Below, in pieces: positions 1-5,944 of a stretch of DNA of 6,408 nt. Within the stretch, counting starts at the first letter, position 1; each line of letters begins with the position of its first letter. The position numbers and the translations under genes are program-made. Source of the stretch: Thiolapillus brandeum (GTDB taxonomy: Bacteria > Pseudomonadota > Gammaproteobacteria > Chromatiales > Chromatiaceae); assembly GCA_011051425.1 (NCBI GenBank), contig DRLF01000450.1:1-6408 (forward strand), given 5' to 3'. The notes beneath the pieces were generated by a model. That model saw only the letters and a list, made by a program, of their open reading frames with translations, searched no databases and was not told where the DNA came from.

Positions 1-217
1 AGGGCGAATGGATGGTGATAACGTCTTTCAGCAGATCGTTGTCGATCTGGTCGCGCCTGATCAGCTTGAAGACGTTACGCAGGAAAGCCTGCTGCTGGTT
101 GAGGGCGATACGCTCTGCAGTCGCATTCCAGGTGAATGCGACCAGGGCAGCGCCCAGGATGCCGAATATGCCCAGGATGGCAGCGCTGATGAAGATGTTC
201 CTGTTCAGCTTAACCAT
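1..217 (-). CDS. rnfG: Electron transport complex subunit RnfG (RsxG), N-terminal part, cut by window edge
   Basis: First 72 codons of the gene, read from the ATG at 217-215; the rest lies left of the window. The visible protein starts MVKLNRNIFISAAILGIFG and has one hydrophobic segment at about residues 8-28, followed by a polar stretch with AERIALNQQQAFLRNVF. That is the expected RnfG layout: one N-terminal membrane anchor and a periplasmic domain that in the family carries a covalently bound FMN. The flavin-attachment motif itself would be further downstream and cannot be seen. The start overlaps the rnfD stop codon by 8 bases and has a good ribosome binding site (AGGGAAG, positions 230-224, 6 bases from the ATG). 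Identity rests on the membrane anchor plus position directly after rnfD, the standard order; the fragment alone would be weak evidence. Confidence 0.88.
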   Translation of the reverse strand, partial: MVKLNRNIFISAAILGIFGILGAALVAFTWNATAERIALNQQQAFLRNVFKLIRRDQIDNDLLKDVITIHSP

Positions 218-1253
218 GTTCGTCTTCCCTGGCGCCAAACACCTTCGGCTGGGTGTAGTAATCGATGGTGGGGGCCGCCATGTTCATCAGCAGCACGGCG
301 AAGGCCACGGCATCGGGGTAGCCACCCCAGGCGCGGATGATGAACACGGTCATGCCGATGAGAAAACCGTAGATCAGGCGTCCTTTCGGTGTGGTCGATG
401 CGGTAACAGGATCGGTTGCAATAAAGAAAGCGCCCAGGATCATGCCGCCGCTGAACAAATGAAATGCCGGAAAAGGCATGGATTCAGGATCGAACAGCCA
501 GAAGACACCAGCGGTGAGCAGCAAGCCGAGGATCATGGAAACGGGGATTTGCCAGGTAATGACCTTGCGCCACAGCAGGAACAGGCCGCCGATGAGGAAC
601 CAGTTGCCGATCCATTCCCAGCCGCGCGCACCGAAGTCACCCCAGATGGGGCTCTGGGAAATCTCCGTGATGGTTTTGTTCATTTCCAGCTGGGTGCGCA
701 TTTCATCCAGTGGTGTCGCGCTGGTGATGGCATCCCAGGTAAGACTGTCGGGCAGACCGCCGCCGAAGATCACGGTCAGGGTCTGCAGGAAATCCAGCGG
801 ATGCTGGTTGAGCATCTCCGGTGGCAGCCAGCGTGTCATGGAAAGCGGAAAGGAAACCAGCAGCAGCACATAGGCGGCCATGGCCGGATTGAAAGGGTTG
901 TATCCCAGCCCGCCATACAGATGCTTGACCATGACAATGGCAAACAACACACCCAGAATCGTCATCCACCAGGGTATCAGTGGTGGCAGGGCAATAGCCA
1001 GCAATACGGCGGTTACGACTGCGCTCAGATCCATGAGCGTAGGCAAGACGGGACGTTTGCGCAGGTGCAGTACGCCGGCTTCGGCAGCCAGCGCAGTCAC
1101 CGTGGCAATGCAGATGTTGATGATCACGCCCCAGCCAAAGTAGTACACCAGTGCGACGATGCCGGGCACCAGTGCCAGCAGCACCTGTCCCATGAGCCGG
1201 GTAACCTCGTTGGGCAGGTTGCCATAGGGCGATGTGTGCACCGGGAATTTCAT
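210..1253 (-). CDS. rnfD: Electron transport complex subunit RnfD (RsxD)
   Basis: 347 residues, close to the roughly 350 usual for proteobacterial RnfD. It is an inner-membrane subunit of the Rnf complex, homologous to NqrB, and in the family carries FMN linked to a threonine by a phosphoester bond. Hydrophobic segments are visible at about residues 21-58, 73-113, 123-137, 215-230, 236-254, 265-281, 292-308 and 313-330, so about ten helices are possible. The conserved stretch GGLGYNPFNPA is at 114-124. The flavin motif reads DAITSATPLD at 174-183, making T180 the candidate FMN site. FIATDPVTASTTPKGR at 277-292 and the GYPDAVAFAVLLMN stretch at 311-324 are also family hallmarks. The start ATG overlaps the rnfC stop (ATGA) and has AGAGGAA at 1265-1259, 5 bases upstream. 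All context fits; no oddities apart from SAT rather than the commoner GAT before the flavin threonine. Confidence 0.97.
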   Translation of the reverse strand: MKFPVHTSPYGNLPNEVTRLMGQVLLALVPGIVALVYYFGWGVIINICIATVTALAAEAGVLHLRKRPVLPTLMDLSAVVTAVLLAIALPPLIPWWMTILGVLFAIVMVKHLYGGLGYNPFNPAMAAYVLLLVSFPLSMTRWLPPEMLNQHPLDFLQTLTVIFGGGLPDSLTWDAITSATPLDEMRTQLEMNKTITEISQSPIWGDFGARGWEWIGNWFLIGGLFLLWRKVITWQIPVSMILGLLLTAGVFWLFDPESMPFPAFHLFSGGMILGAFFIATDPVTASTTPKGRLIYGFLIGMTVFIIRAWGGYPDAVAFAVLLMNMAAPTIDYYTQPKVFGAREDEHG

Positions 1254-2830
1254 GGCCGTTCCTCTGTATTGTTCTTTTCCTGGGCCTGCCTGGCTTTCTT
1301 CGCTGCCACCCGTTTCATGGCGGCATCAACGGCTGCTTTCTTGGGGTCGGCACCGCCTGCTGCTGTCTTTTTCTCCAACGCATCCTTTTTCTGACGCAGG
1401 CGGGCCTTGCGTTCGCGATCCAGTCGCTCCAGGCGTTCCACCTTTGCCTCGTGACGCCGGCGGGCTTCTTCGGCCTGCTGTTTTTCCTTTTCCATGGCCC
1501 AGGTTTCGGTCTTGGCAAAGCGGTAATACTGTACCAGGGGAATGTGGGAAGGGCAGACCCAGGAGCAACATCCGCATTCGATGCAGTCGAAAAGGTTGTA
1601 TTCCTGGGTTTTGTCAAAATCCTTCGAGCGTGCGTACCAGTAGAGTTGCTGGGGCAGCAGCTGTGCCGGGCAGGCGTCCACACATTTGCCACAGCGTATG
1701 CAGGGCAGTGCCTTGTCGGGGTCAGGGGCTTCTTCCCTGCTGGCGATCAGCAGGCAGTTGGTACCCTTGGTGATAGGCAGGTCGTCGTTTCCCAGGGTAA
1801 AGCCCATCATGGGACCGCCCAGAATGAGCTTGTAGGCCTTGTCAGAATAGCCGCCGGCATGTTCTATCACCCGGGACATGGGGGTACCGAAAGCCACCTC
1901 GAGATTGCCCGGTTCGCCTGCGCCTGCGCCGGTCACGGTGACCAGCCGGCTGAGCAATGGCCTGGCGGCCATGATGGCGTCGGTGACGGCGGCAGTGGTG
2001 GCGACGTTCACACAGATGACACCCACTTCGGAGGGGATGCCGTGAGAAGGCACTTCCTTGCCGGTGAGTACCCTGATCAGTTGCTTTTCGCCACCCATGG
2101 GATAGCGGGTGGGTACCTGCACCACCTGGACGTTCTCAAGTCCTGATTCGGCCACGGCCTGACGCATGGCGGTGATGGCTTCGGGTTTGTTGTCCTCGAT
2201 GCCGATCAGGCATTCCTCGGCATCCACGACATACAGCAGTATCTTGATGCCTTCCACGATGCGGTCCGCCTGGTTGCGCATGAGCAGGTCATCGCAGGTG
2301 ATGTAGGGTTCGCATTCTGCACCATTGACCACCAGGGTCTGAATGGGACGGTCGGGTCCGTGGTTGACCTTGACGCTGGTAGGGAAGGCCGCGCCGCCGA
2401 GGCCCACGATGCCTGCCCAGCGGATGCGTTCGCGCAGCAGTGAGGGGTCGAGATCATCGAAATAGGGCAGGGGCTCGGGCAGTTCTCCCCATTCATCATT
2501 GCCATCGGCCTGCAGAAGAATACAGGGTGCGCTCAACCCCGATGGATGAGGCACGGGCTTTTCCTCGATGGCGATGATGGTACCGGATGTGGGCGCATGA
2601 ATGGGCGCGCCAATATACTCGGTGACCCGTGCAATGGTTTGTCCCTTATACACCTGGTCGCCAACAGAGACCGTGGGTTCCGCCATGGCGCCGATATGCT
2701 GCTGCAGTGGCAGCGTCAGGATGTCCGGCAGGGGTACCTTGCCCAGAAACTTGCCGGCCGACATGGTCTTCATGTCCGGGCGGTGAATGCCTCCGTGGAA
2801 GTCCCAGCGTCCTGGATTGGTGGTAATCAT
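1250..2830 (-). CDS. rnfC: Electron transport complex subunit RnfC (RsxC)
   Basis: 526 residues; the peripheral subunit that in the family binds NADH and FMN and exchanges electrons with the ferredoxin-like RnfB. Domains in order: an N-terminal family segment with the FHGGIH signature at 11-16; a barrel-sandwich (lipoyl-like) fold around 55-100; the nucleotide/FMN region with [15 protein letters not shown] at 140-154 and [10 protein letters not shown] at 243-252; an SLBB-like region at about 265-340; and two 4Fe-4S motifs with cysteines 377/380/383/387 and 416/419/422/426. From about residue 440 there is a highly charged, probably helical tail ending in an Ala/Lys-rich unit ([19 protein letters not shown]). 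This tail is much shorter than in E. coli RsxC (about 740 residues). The frame is open up to an ATG at 2929, but I choose 2830: the protein then begins with the conserved region, an AGGAG lies 8 bases upstream, and the ATG overlaps the rnfB stop as ATGA. Confidence 0.97.
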   Translation of the reverse strand: MITTNPGRWDFHGGIHRPDMKTMSAGKFLGKVPLPDILTLPLQQHIGAMAEPTVSVGDQVYKGQTIARVTEYIGAPIHAPTSGTIIAIEEKPVPHPSGLSAPCILLQADGNDEWGELPEPLPYFDDLDPSLLRERIRWAGIVGLGGAAFPTSVKVNHGPDRPIQTLVVNGAECEPYITCDDLLMRNQADRIVEGIKILLYVVDAEECLIGIEDNKPEAITAMRQAVAESGLENVQVVQVPTRYPMGGEKQLIRVLTGKEVPSHGIPSEVGVICVNVATTAAVTDAIMAARPLLSRLVTVTGAGAGEPGNLEVAFGTPMSRVIEHAGGYSDKAYKLILGGPMMGFTLGNDDLPITKGTNCLLIASREEAPDPDKALPCIRCGKCVDACPAQLLPQQLYWYARSKDFDKTQEYNLFDCIECGCCSWVCPSHIPLVQYYRFAKTETWAMEKEKQQAEEARRRHEAKVERLERLDRERKARLRQKKDALEKKTAAGGADPKKAAVDAAMKRVAAKKARQAQEKNNTEERP

Positions 2831-3396
2831 TGACGCTGCTCCTGTGCGGCTTTCTCGAGATCGTCTGCTCCCGGGAAAGGCCACTTCCAGGTGCTGAGGG
2901 TGGTCTTCACCGGCACCATCTCGATGCATTCAACAGGGCAGGGCGGCAGGCAGAGTTCGCATCCCGTGCACTGGCTGGCGATGACCGTGTGCATCTGCTT
3001 GGCGGCTCCCACGATGGCATCCACCGGGCAGGACTGGATACACAGGGTACAGCCGATACATTCGTTCTCGCGGATATGGGCGATGGACTTGACCTTGCTG
3101 GCGGCGCCTTCGTCCTCGAGGGGAACAGGTTCCTTCCCCAGCAGGTCGGCAAGGGCCAGCATACCGGCCTCACCCCCCGGCGGGCAGCGGTTGATCTCGG
3201 CTTCTCCCGCGGCAATGGCCTCGGCATAGGGGCGGCAGCCGGCAAAGCCGCACTGTCCGCACTGGGTCTGGGGCAGGATAGCGTCTATCTGGTCTGCGAG
3301 GGGATCTCCCTCCACCTTGAAGCGGATGGCGGAATAACCCAGCAGCAGGCCGAATGAGGTCGACAGGGCGGCGATGGCAAGGATGGCTGTGAGCAT
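2827..3396 (-). CDS. rnfB: Electron transport complex subunit RnfB (RsxB), ferredoxin-like iron-sulfur protein
   Basis: 189 residues, against 192 in E. coli RsxB. It is a membrane-anchored iron-sulfur subunit passing electrons between RnfC or ferredoxin and the membrane subunits. Residues 1-24 form a single hydrophobic anchor. A 4Fe-4S domain follows with C46, C49, C54 and C71 in the pattern CGQCGFAGC...CPPGG, then a two-cluster ferredoxin domain with [12 protein letters not shown] (C113/116/119/123) and [12 protein letters not shown] (C143/146/149/153). All twelve expected cluster ligands are present. The C-terminus (about 165-189) is a short charged tail. The gene starts one base after the rnfA stop and its TGA overlaps the rnfC ATG. 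I see no strong Shine-Dalgarno sequence before the ATG, so its translation probably depends on ribosomes finishing rnfA. Confidence 0.97.
   Translation of the reverse strand: MLTAILAIAALSTSFGLLLGYSAIRFKVEGDPLADQIDAILPQTQCGQCGFAGCRPYAEAIAAGEAEINRCPPGGEAGMLALADLLGKEPVPLEDEGAASKVKSIAHIRENECIGCTLCIQSCPVDAIVGAAKQMHTVIASQCTGCELCLPPCPVECIEMVPVKTTLSTWKWPFPGADDLEKAAQEQRQ
2839..2843 (-). promoter_or_regulatory. Ribosome binding site deciding the rnfC start
   Basis: AGGAG, 8 bases before the ATG at 2830 and inside the 3' end of rnfB. It supports the 526-residue RnfC over the 33-residue-longer reading from 2929, whose extra N-terminus lies in rnfB coding sequence and looks like no family member. Confidence 0.8.
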
Positions 3397-3397
3397 G

Positions 3398-3979
3398 TCA
3401 GTTCGATACCAGGCCGGAGAAGCCCATGAAGGCCATGGACATGAGCCCGGCAGTGATCAGGGCAATGGCATTGCCTTTGAAGGGTTCGGGCACGTCGGCC
3501 ACGTTGACCCGTTCACGCACCGCGGCAAACAGCACCAGTACCATGGAAAAGCCGACCGCGGCACCGAAGCCGTACAGTGCAGATTCCACGAAATTGTGCT
3601 GTTCCTGGGTGTTGAGCAGGGCGACGCCCAGTACCGCGCAGTTGGTTGTGATCAGTGGCAGGAAAATGCCCAGTACCTGGTACAGCACCGGGCTGGTCTT
3701 GTGCATCACCATTTCCGTGAACTGCACCACGACCGCGATAACGAGAATAAATGCAATCGTCTGCATGTATTCCAGGCCCAGCGGCACCAGCATGTAAGTG
3801 TTGACCAGGTAACTGGCTACCGATGACAGGGTCAGCACGAAAGTGGTTGCCAGGCCCATGCCCATGGCCGTTTCCAGCTTGCGGGATACGCCCATGAAAG
3901 GGCAGATCCCGAGAAATTTCACCAGTACGAAGTTGTTGACCAGTACGGTGCTGACCAGTATGAGCGCGTATTCCGACAT
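3398..3979 (-). CDS. rnfA: Electron transport complex subunit RnfA (RsxA)
   Basis: 193 residues, the same length as E. coli RsxA (193) and very similar to it along its whole length. It is an inner-membrane subunit with six predicted helices, homologous to NqrE. C26 (in [10 protein letters not shown]) and C114 (in [15 protein letters not shown]) match the cysteines that, together with two from the partner subunit RnfE, hold a membrane-embedded 2Fe-2S cluster in NQR/RNF structures. Other family stretches are [10 protein letters not shown] at 15-24 and [13 protein letters not shown] at 169-181. The start matches the family N-terminus; an AGGAA lies upstream but at 14 bases, which is rather long. 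This is the first gene of the rnf operon and a plausible promoter lies in the gap upstream. Confidence 0.98.
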   Translation of the reverse strand: MSEYALILVSTVLVNNFVLVKFLGICPFMGVSRKLETAMGMGLATTFVLTLSSVASYLVNTYMLVPLGLEYMQTIAFILVIAVVVQFTEMVMHKTSPVLYQVLGIFLPLITTNCAVLGVALLNTQEQHNFVESALYGFGAAVGFSMVLVLFAAVRERVNVADVPEPFKGNAIALITAGLMSMAFMGFSGLVSN

Positions 3980-4012
3980 CGGCAGTTTGTGTGTTCCTGA
4001 TAGGGTTGGGCA

Positions 4013-4041
4013 AGAATAAGCTACCAGCGGCAGGCAGGCAA
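4013..4041 (-). promoter_or_regulatory. Candidate sigma70 promoter for the rnf operon
   Basis: On the minus strand TTGCCT (4041-4036) and TATTCT (4018-4013) are separated by exactly 17 bases; each matches four of six consensus positions. The stretch just upstream of the -35 (about 4042-4060) is AT-rich (TTAATATAT core), resembling an UP element. Transcription would start near 4006, leaving a leader of about 27 bases before the rnfA ATG at 3979. Found by eye only. Confidence 0.42.
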
Positions 4042-4124
4042 CTTAGATATATTAAGGTATTCAGGATGAGACCGCTTTGATAAACCTCAGAAAAACAGGC
4101 AGAGAGCGATCACTTTGATCAGGT

Positions 4125-4958
4125 TCACGGTTTGTTGAAAAAATGGTCGTAAAAATAGTTCGTGGCCTCGACGAAACCATGGATGCTGCCGCAGTCGAAG
4201 CGTCTGCCTCTGAATTTGTAACCGATGACACCGCCCTTGCTGATCTGGCTTTTCAAAGCGTCCGTAATCTGTATTTCACCACCGGTGCCTGCCGGTGTGC
4301 TGCGCAGCAGGTCGAAGATATCCGGTGTGAGGATATAACGTCCGATGATGGCCATGTTGCTGGGCGCCGTGCCTTCGGGGGGCTTTTCAACCATATCGTC
4401 GATGCGGTAGATACCGGGTTCTATCTCCTGGCCGGAGATGACGCCATACTTGTGGGTGTCCTGCTCCGGCACTTCTTCGATGGCGACGATACTGCAGCGA
4501 TGCTGCTCGTAGATTTTCACCATCTGCGCCAGTACGCTGTCATGTGGCTGCTCGCCAATGCACAGGTCGTCGGCTAGGACCACGCCAAAGGGTAACTCAC
4601 CTATCAGGGGTTCACCGCTGAGAATGGCATCCCCCAGTCCCTTCATCTGCTTCTGACGGGTATAGGAAAAAGTGCAAGCGGCCATGAGGGTGTTGGTTTC
4701 CTCCAGCAGTTGCGCCTTGTCCGTGTTTGCCACGGCATCTTCGATGATGCGATTGTTGTCGAACAGGTCCTCGATGGCGTGCTTGCCGCGACCGGTGACG
4801 ATGGCGATGTCCATCATGCCCGCGTTGGCTGCTTCCTCCACACCATACTGGATGAGGGGTTTGTTGACGATGGGCAGCATTTCCTTGGGAATGGATTTGG
4901 TTGCCGGCAGAAAACGGGTGCCGTAACCGGCGGCGGGAAAGAGGCATTTCTTGATCAT
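4125..4958 (-). CDS. galU: UTP--glucose-1-phosphate uridylyltransferase (UDP-glucose pyrophosphorylase)
   Basis: 277 residues, slightly shorter than E. coli GalU (about 300), typical for bacterial GalU. It makes UDP-glucose and pyrophosphate from UTP and glucose-1-phosphate in the cytoplasm, feeding LPS, exopolysaccharide and other glycan pathways. The nucleotide-binding signature is at 8-33: PAAGYGTRFLPATK followed by KEMLP (K25, E26). Others are GLGDAI at 107-112, VLADDL at 127-132 (D130/D131, metal binding region), VEKP at 190-193, GTGGEIQITDA at 224-234 and FDCGSIHGFVEA at 254-265. The frame is open up to an ATG at 5105, but the conserved N-terminus MIKKCLFPAAGYGTR and an AAGGAAG 8 bases upstream fix the start at 4958. 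It follows the HExxH gene by 14 bases, and the ribosome binding site touches that gene's stop codon, so the two are probably co-transcribed. Confidence 0.97.
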   Translation of the reverse strand: MIKKCLFPAAGYGTRFLPATKSIPKEMLPIVNKPLIQYGVEEAANAGMMDIAIVTGRGKHAIEDLFDNNRIIEDAVANTDKAQLLEETNTLMAACTFSYTRQKQMKGLGDAILSGEPLIGELPFGVVLADDLCIGEQPHDSVLAQMVKIYEQHRCSIVAIEEVPEQDTHKYGVISGQEIEPGIYRIDDMVEKPPEGTAPSNMAIIGRYILTPDIFDLLRSTPAGTGGEIQITDALKSQISKGGVIGYKFRGRRFDCGSIHGFVEATNYFYDHFFNKP

Positions 4959-4966
4959 GAGGGTCG

Positions 4967-4973
4967 CTTCCTT
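4967..4973 (-). promoter_or_regulatory. Ribosome binding site deciding the galU start
   Basis: AAGGAAG, 8 bases before the ATG at 4958. Its first base is the last base of the TAA stop of the upstream HExxH gene, so a ribosome ending there sits on the galU site, which favours translational coupling. It supports the 277-residue GalU over the longer reading from 5105. Confidence 0.8.
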
Positions 4974-5461
4974 TACTTGCGCAACTTCCAGGTAGGTCGG
5001 TCGTGTTCGTCGATAAGATGGTACTCCATCAGCCATTTGCTTGCATCTTCGGCATCGTTCTCGAACCAGGCACGGCTCGAACCCAGGCGAAAGCTGTAGC
5101 CCCATTCGTCCATGTCCCGGAACATGCGTTCACGGCCAAAGCCGGGCAGGTGATCTGCAAGCAGGATCTGCAGGTAGCAGACGCCATTTTCCTCGTCATA
5201 GCCGCCGCCGGCGTCGGTGTGCAACTGCTGTCTGCGCTCCCCGTCCATGCACACATAGTGGCAGGTCTCGTGGAAGGCGGAATGCAATGGGGTGTCCGCA
5301 CGCACCAGCAGGGTGCTGCCGATGAGCCCGGCTTCGGGGTCGCCGAAATGTGACCCGGGAATGGGGGTGCTGTCGTTCACCCAGCGCAGTTCCAGGCCGT
5401 ATTTTCCGATCAGTCCGGACAGTAAATCACCAGGGGGATCGCTGCACAGCAAAACGCTCAT
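4973..5461 (-). CDS. Conserved-looking hypothetical protein with an HExxH metallopeptidase-like motif
   Basis: 162 residues; I do not recognise a named family. The most telling element is SAFHETCHYV at 61-70: H64-E65-x-x-H68, the zinc-binding motif of many metallopeptidases, preceded by a hydrophobic/aromatic approach as in true examples. A plausible third ligand is E90 or E91 in GYDEENGVCYLQ (87-98), about 22 residues downstream, the spacing seen in some small gluzincin-like proteins; H81, D83 and D89 are alternatives. The N-terminal half includes PIPGSHFGDPEAGLIG (33-48), suggesting a small beta-rich region ahead of the helix. The C-terminal third is aromatic and acidic (MDEWGYSFRLG, then WLMEYHLIDEHDRP). 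There is no signal peptide or membrane segment, so it is probably cytoplasmic. Cysteines 67, 71 and 95 lie around the motif. The ATG directly abuts the rhodanese stop (TGAATG), and GGGAAC lies about 10 bases upstream. Peptidase activity is an inference from the motif only. Confidence 0.85.
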   Translation of the reverse strand: MSVLLCSDPPGDLLSGLIGKYGLELRWVNDSTPIPGSHFGDPEAGLIGSTLLVRADTPLHSAFHETCHYVCMDGERRQQLHTDAGGGYDEENGVCYLQILLADHLPGFGRERMFRDMDEWGYSFRLGSSRAWFENDAEDASKWLMEYHLIDEHDRPTWKLRK

Positions 5462-5890
5462 TCAGCACTGTTCCCACGGCAGTCCCTGAAAACGCCAGCC
5501 GTTGATGGTGCTGCGCTGGTGATGATCGTTGAGTTCCCCCTCGAAGCCTTCGTCGATGTTGTAGATGTCGCTCATGCCGGCTTCCAGCAGGCGCTTTCCT
5601 GCTTCCAGGGAACGCTTGCCGCTGCGGCAGATGAGAATCACCGGCGCGCAGCTGTGTTCCTCGTCACAGACCACGCCGCCGAGGAGTAACTGACGGATGT
5701 CGGTGACGAAGTTGGGGTTGATGTCCCAGTCGGGCTCGTCGATCCAGGGAATGTGTACCGCGCCGACCGGGTGACCCACGAACAGGAATTCCATGCTGGA
5801 GCGGACATCGATGAGCAATGCCCTGGGATTTTCCTGGATGAGCCTGTAGGCTGCTTTGGCTGACAGGCCCGTAGGCAGTGCTGTATCCAT
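5462..5890 (-). CDS. Rhodanese-like domain protein (probable sulfurtransferase)
   Basis: 142 residues, a single rhodanese domain with a short C-terminal extension. The domain begins with LSAKAAYRLIQE (9-20), then ALLIDVRSSMEF (24-35) containing the CH2A-type DVR motif, the HPVGAVHIPW stretch (40-49), the active loop CRSGKRS at 88-94 with catalytic C88, and the closing NIDEGFEGEL (111-120). A six-residue loop starting with cysteine is the sulfurtransferase form rather than the longer phosphatase-type loop, so transfer of a sulfane sulfur is likely; the acceptor is unknown. Extra cysteines are C75, C81 and C142. The tail NGWRFQGLPWEQ (130-141) is a recurrent ending among proteobacterial single-domain rhodaneses. 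No signal peptide, so cytoplasmic. The start at 5890 has GGAAAG about 4 bases upstream. It is the first gene of the rhodanese-HExxH-galU group. Confidence 0.93.
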   Translation of the reverse strand: MDTALPTGLSAKAAYRLIQENPRALLIDVRSSMEFLFVGHPVGAVHIPWIDEPDWDINPNFVTDIRQLLLGGVVCDEEHSCAPVILICRSGKRSLEAGKRLLEAGMSDIYNIDEGFEGELNDHHQRSTINGWRFQGLPWEQC

Positions 5891-5924
5891 GACGCTTTCC
5901 GGTTAATATGAATCAAAGTTCAAG

Positions 5925-5930
5925 ATTATA
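5925..5930 (-). promoter_or_regulatory. Candidate -10 box for the rhodanese-HExxH-galU group
   Basis: A perfect TATAAT on the minus strand, 35 bases upstream of the rhodanese ATG. The best -35 is TTTGCA at 5951-5946, four of six matches with a short 15-base spacer, and it overlaps the start codon of the divergent acyltransferase gene. The -10 is attractive, the -35 is weak, so an activator may be needed or this may be chance. Confidence 0.38.
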
Positions 5931-5944
5931 GAAATTGGCCGAGT

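Noticed and set aside
12..1394. A 460-codon open frame on the plus strand opposite rnfD and the end of rnfC
   Set aside because: It lies antisense to two clear rnf genes, its product is rich in His/Gln/Arg with no recognisable domain, and it is explained by the codon pattern of the real genes.
1232..2146. A 304-codon open frame on the plus strand opposite rnfC
   Set aside because: Antisense shadow of rnfC; low-complexity Gly/His/Phe composition and no family features.
2831..2929. N-terminal extension of RnfC from an ATG at 2929
   Set aside because: The extra 33 residues overlap rnfB in another frame and do not resemble RnfC; the ATG at 2830 has a ribosome binding site and a standard overlap.
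4091..4120. Possible intrinsic terminator after galU
   Set aside because: The stem is only 5 bp and not GC-rich, and the T-run is 12 bases beyond it, so it does not fit a rho-independent terminator.
4108..4120. FNR/ANR-type oxygen-response site before rnf
   Set aside because: The half-sites are in the order GATCA...TGATC with a 3-base centre, not TTGAT-N4-ATCAA.
4959..5105. N-terminal extension of GalU from an ATG at 5105
   Set aside because: The added residues lie in the upstream HExxH gene in another frame; GalU homologues start at the MIKKCLFPAAG stretch, which has its own ribosome binding site.
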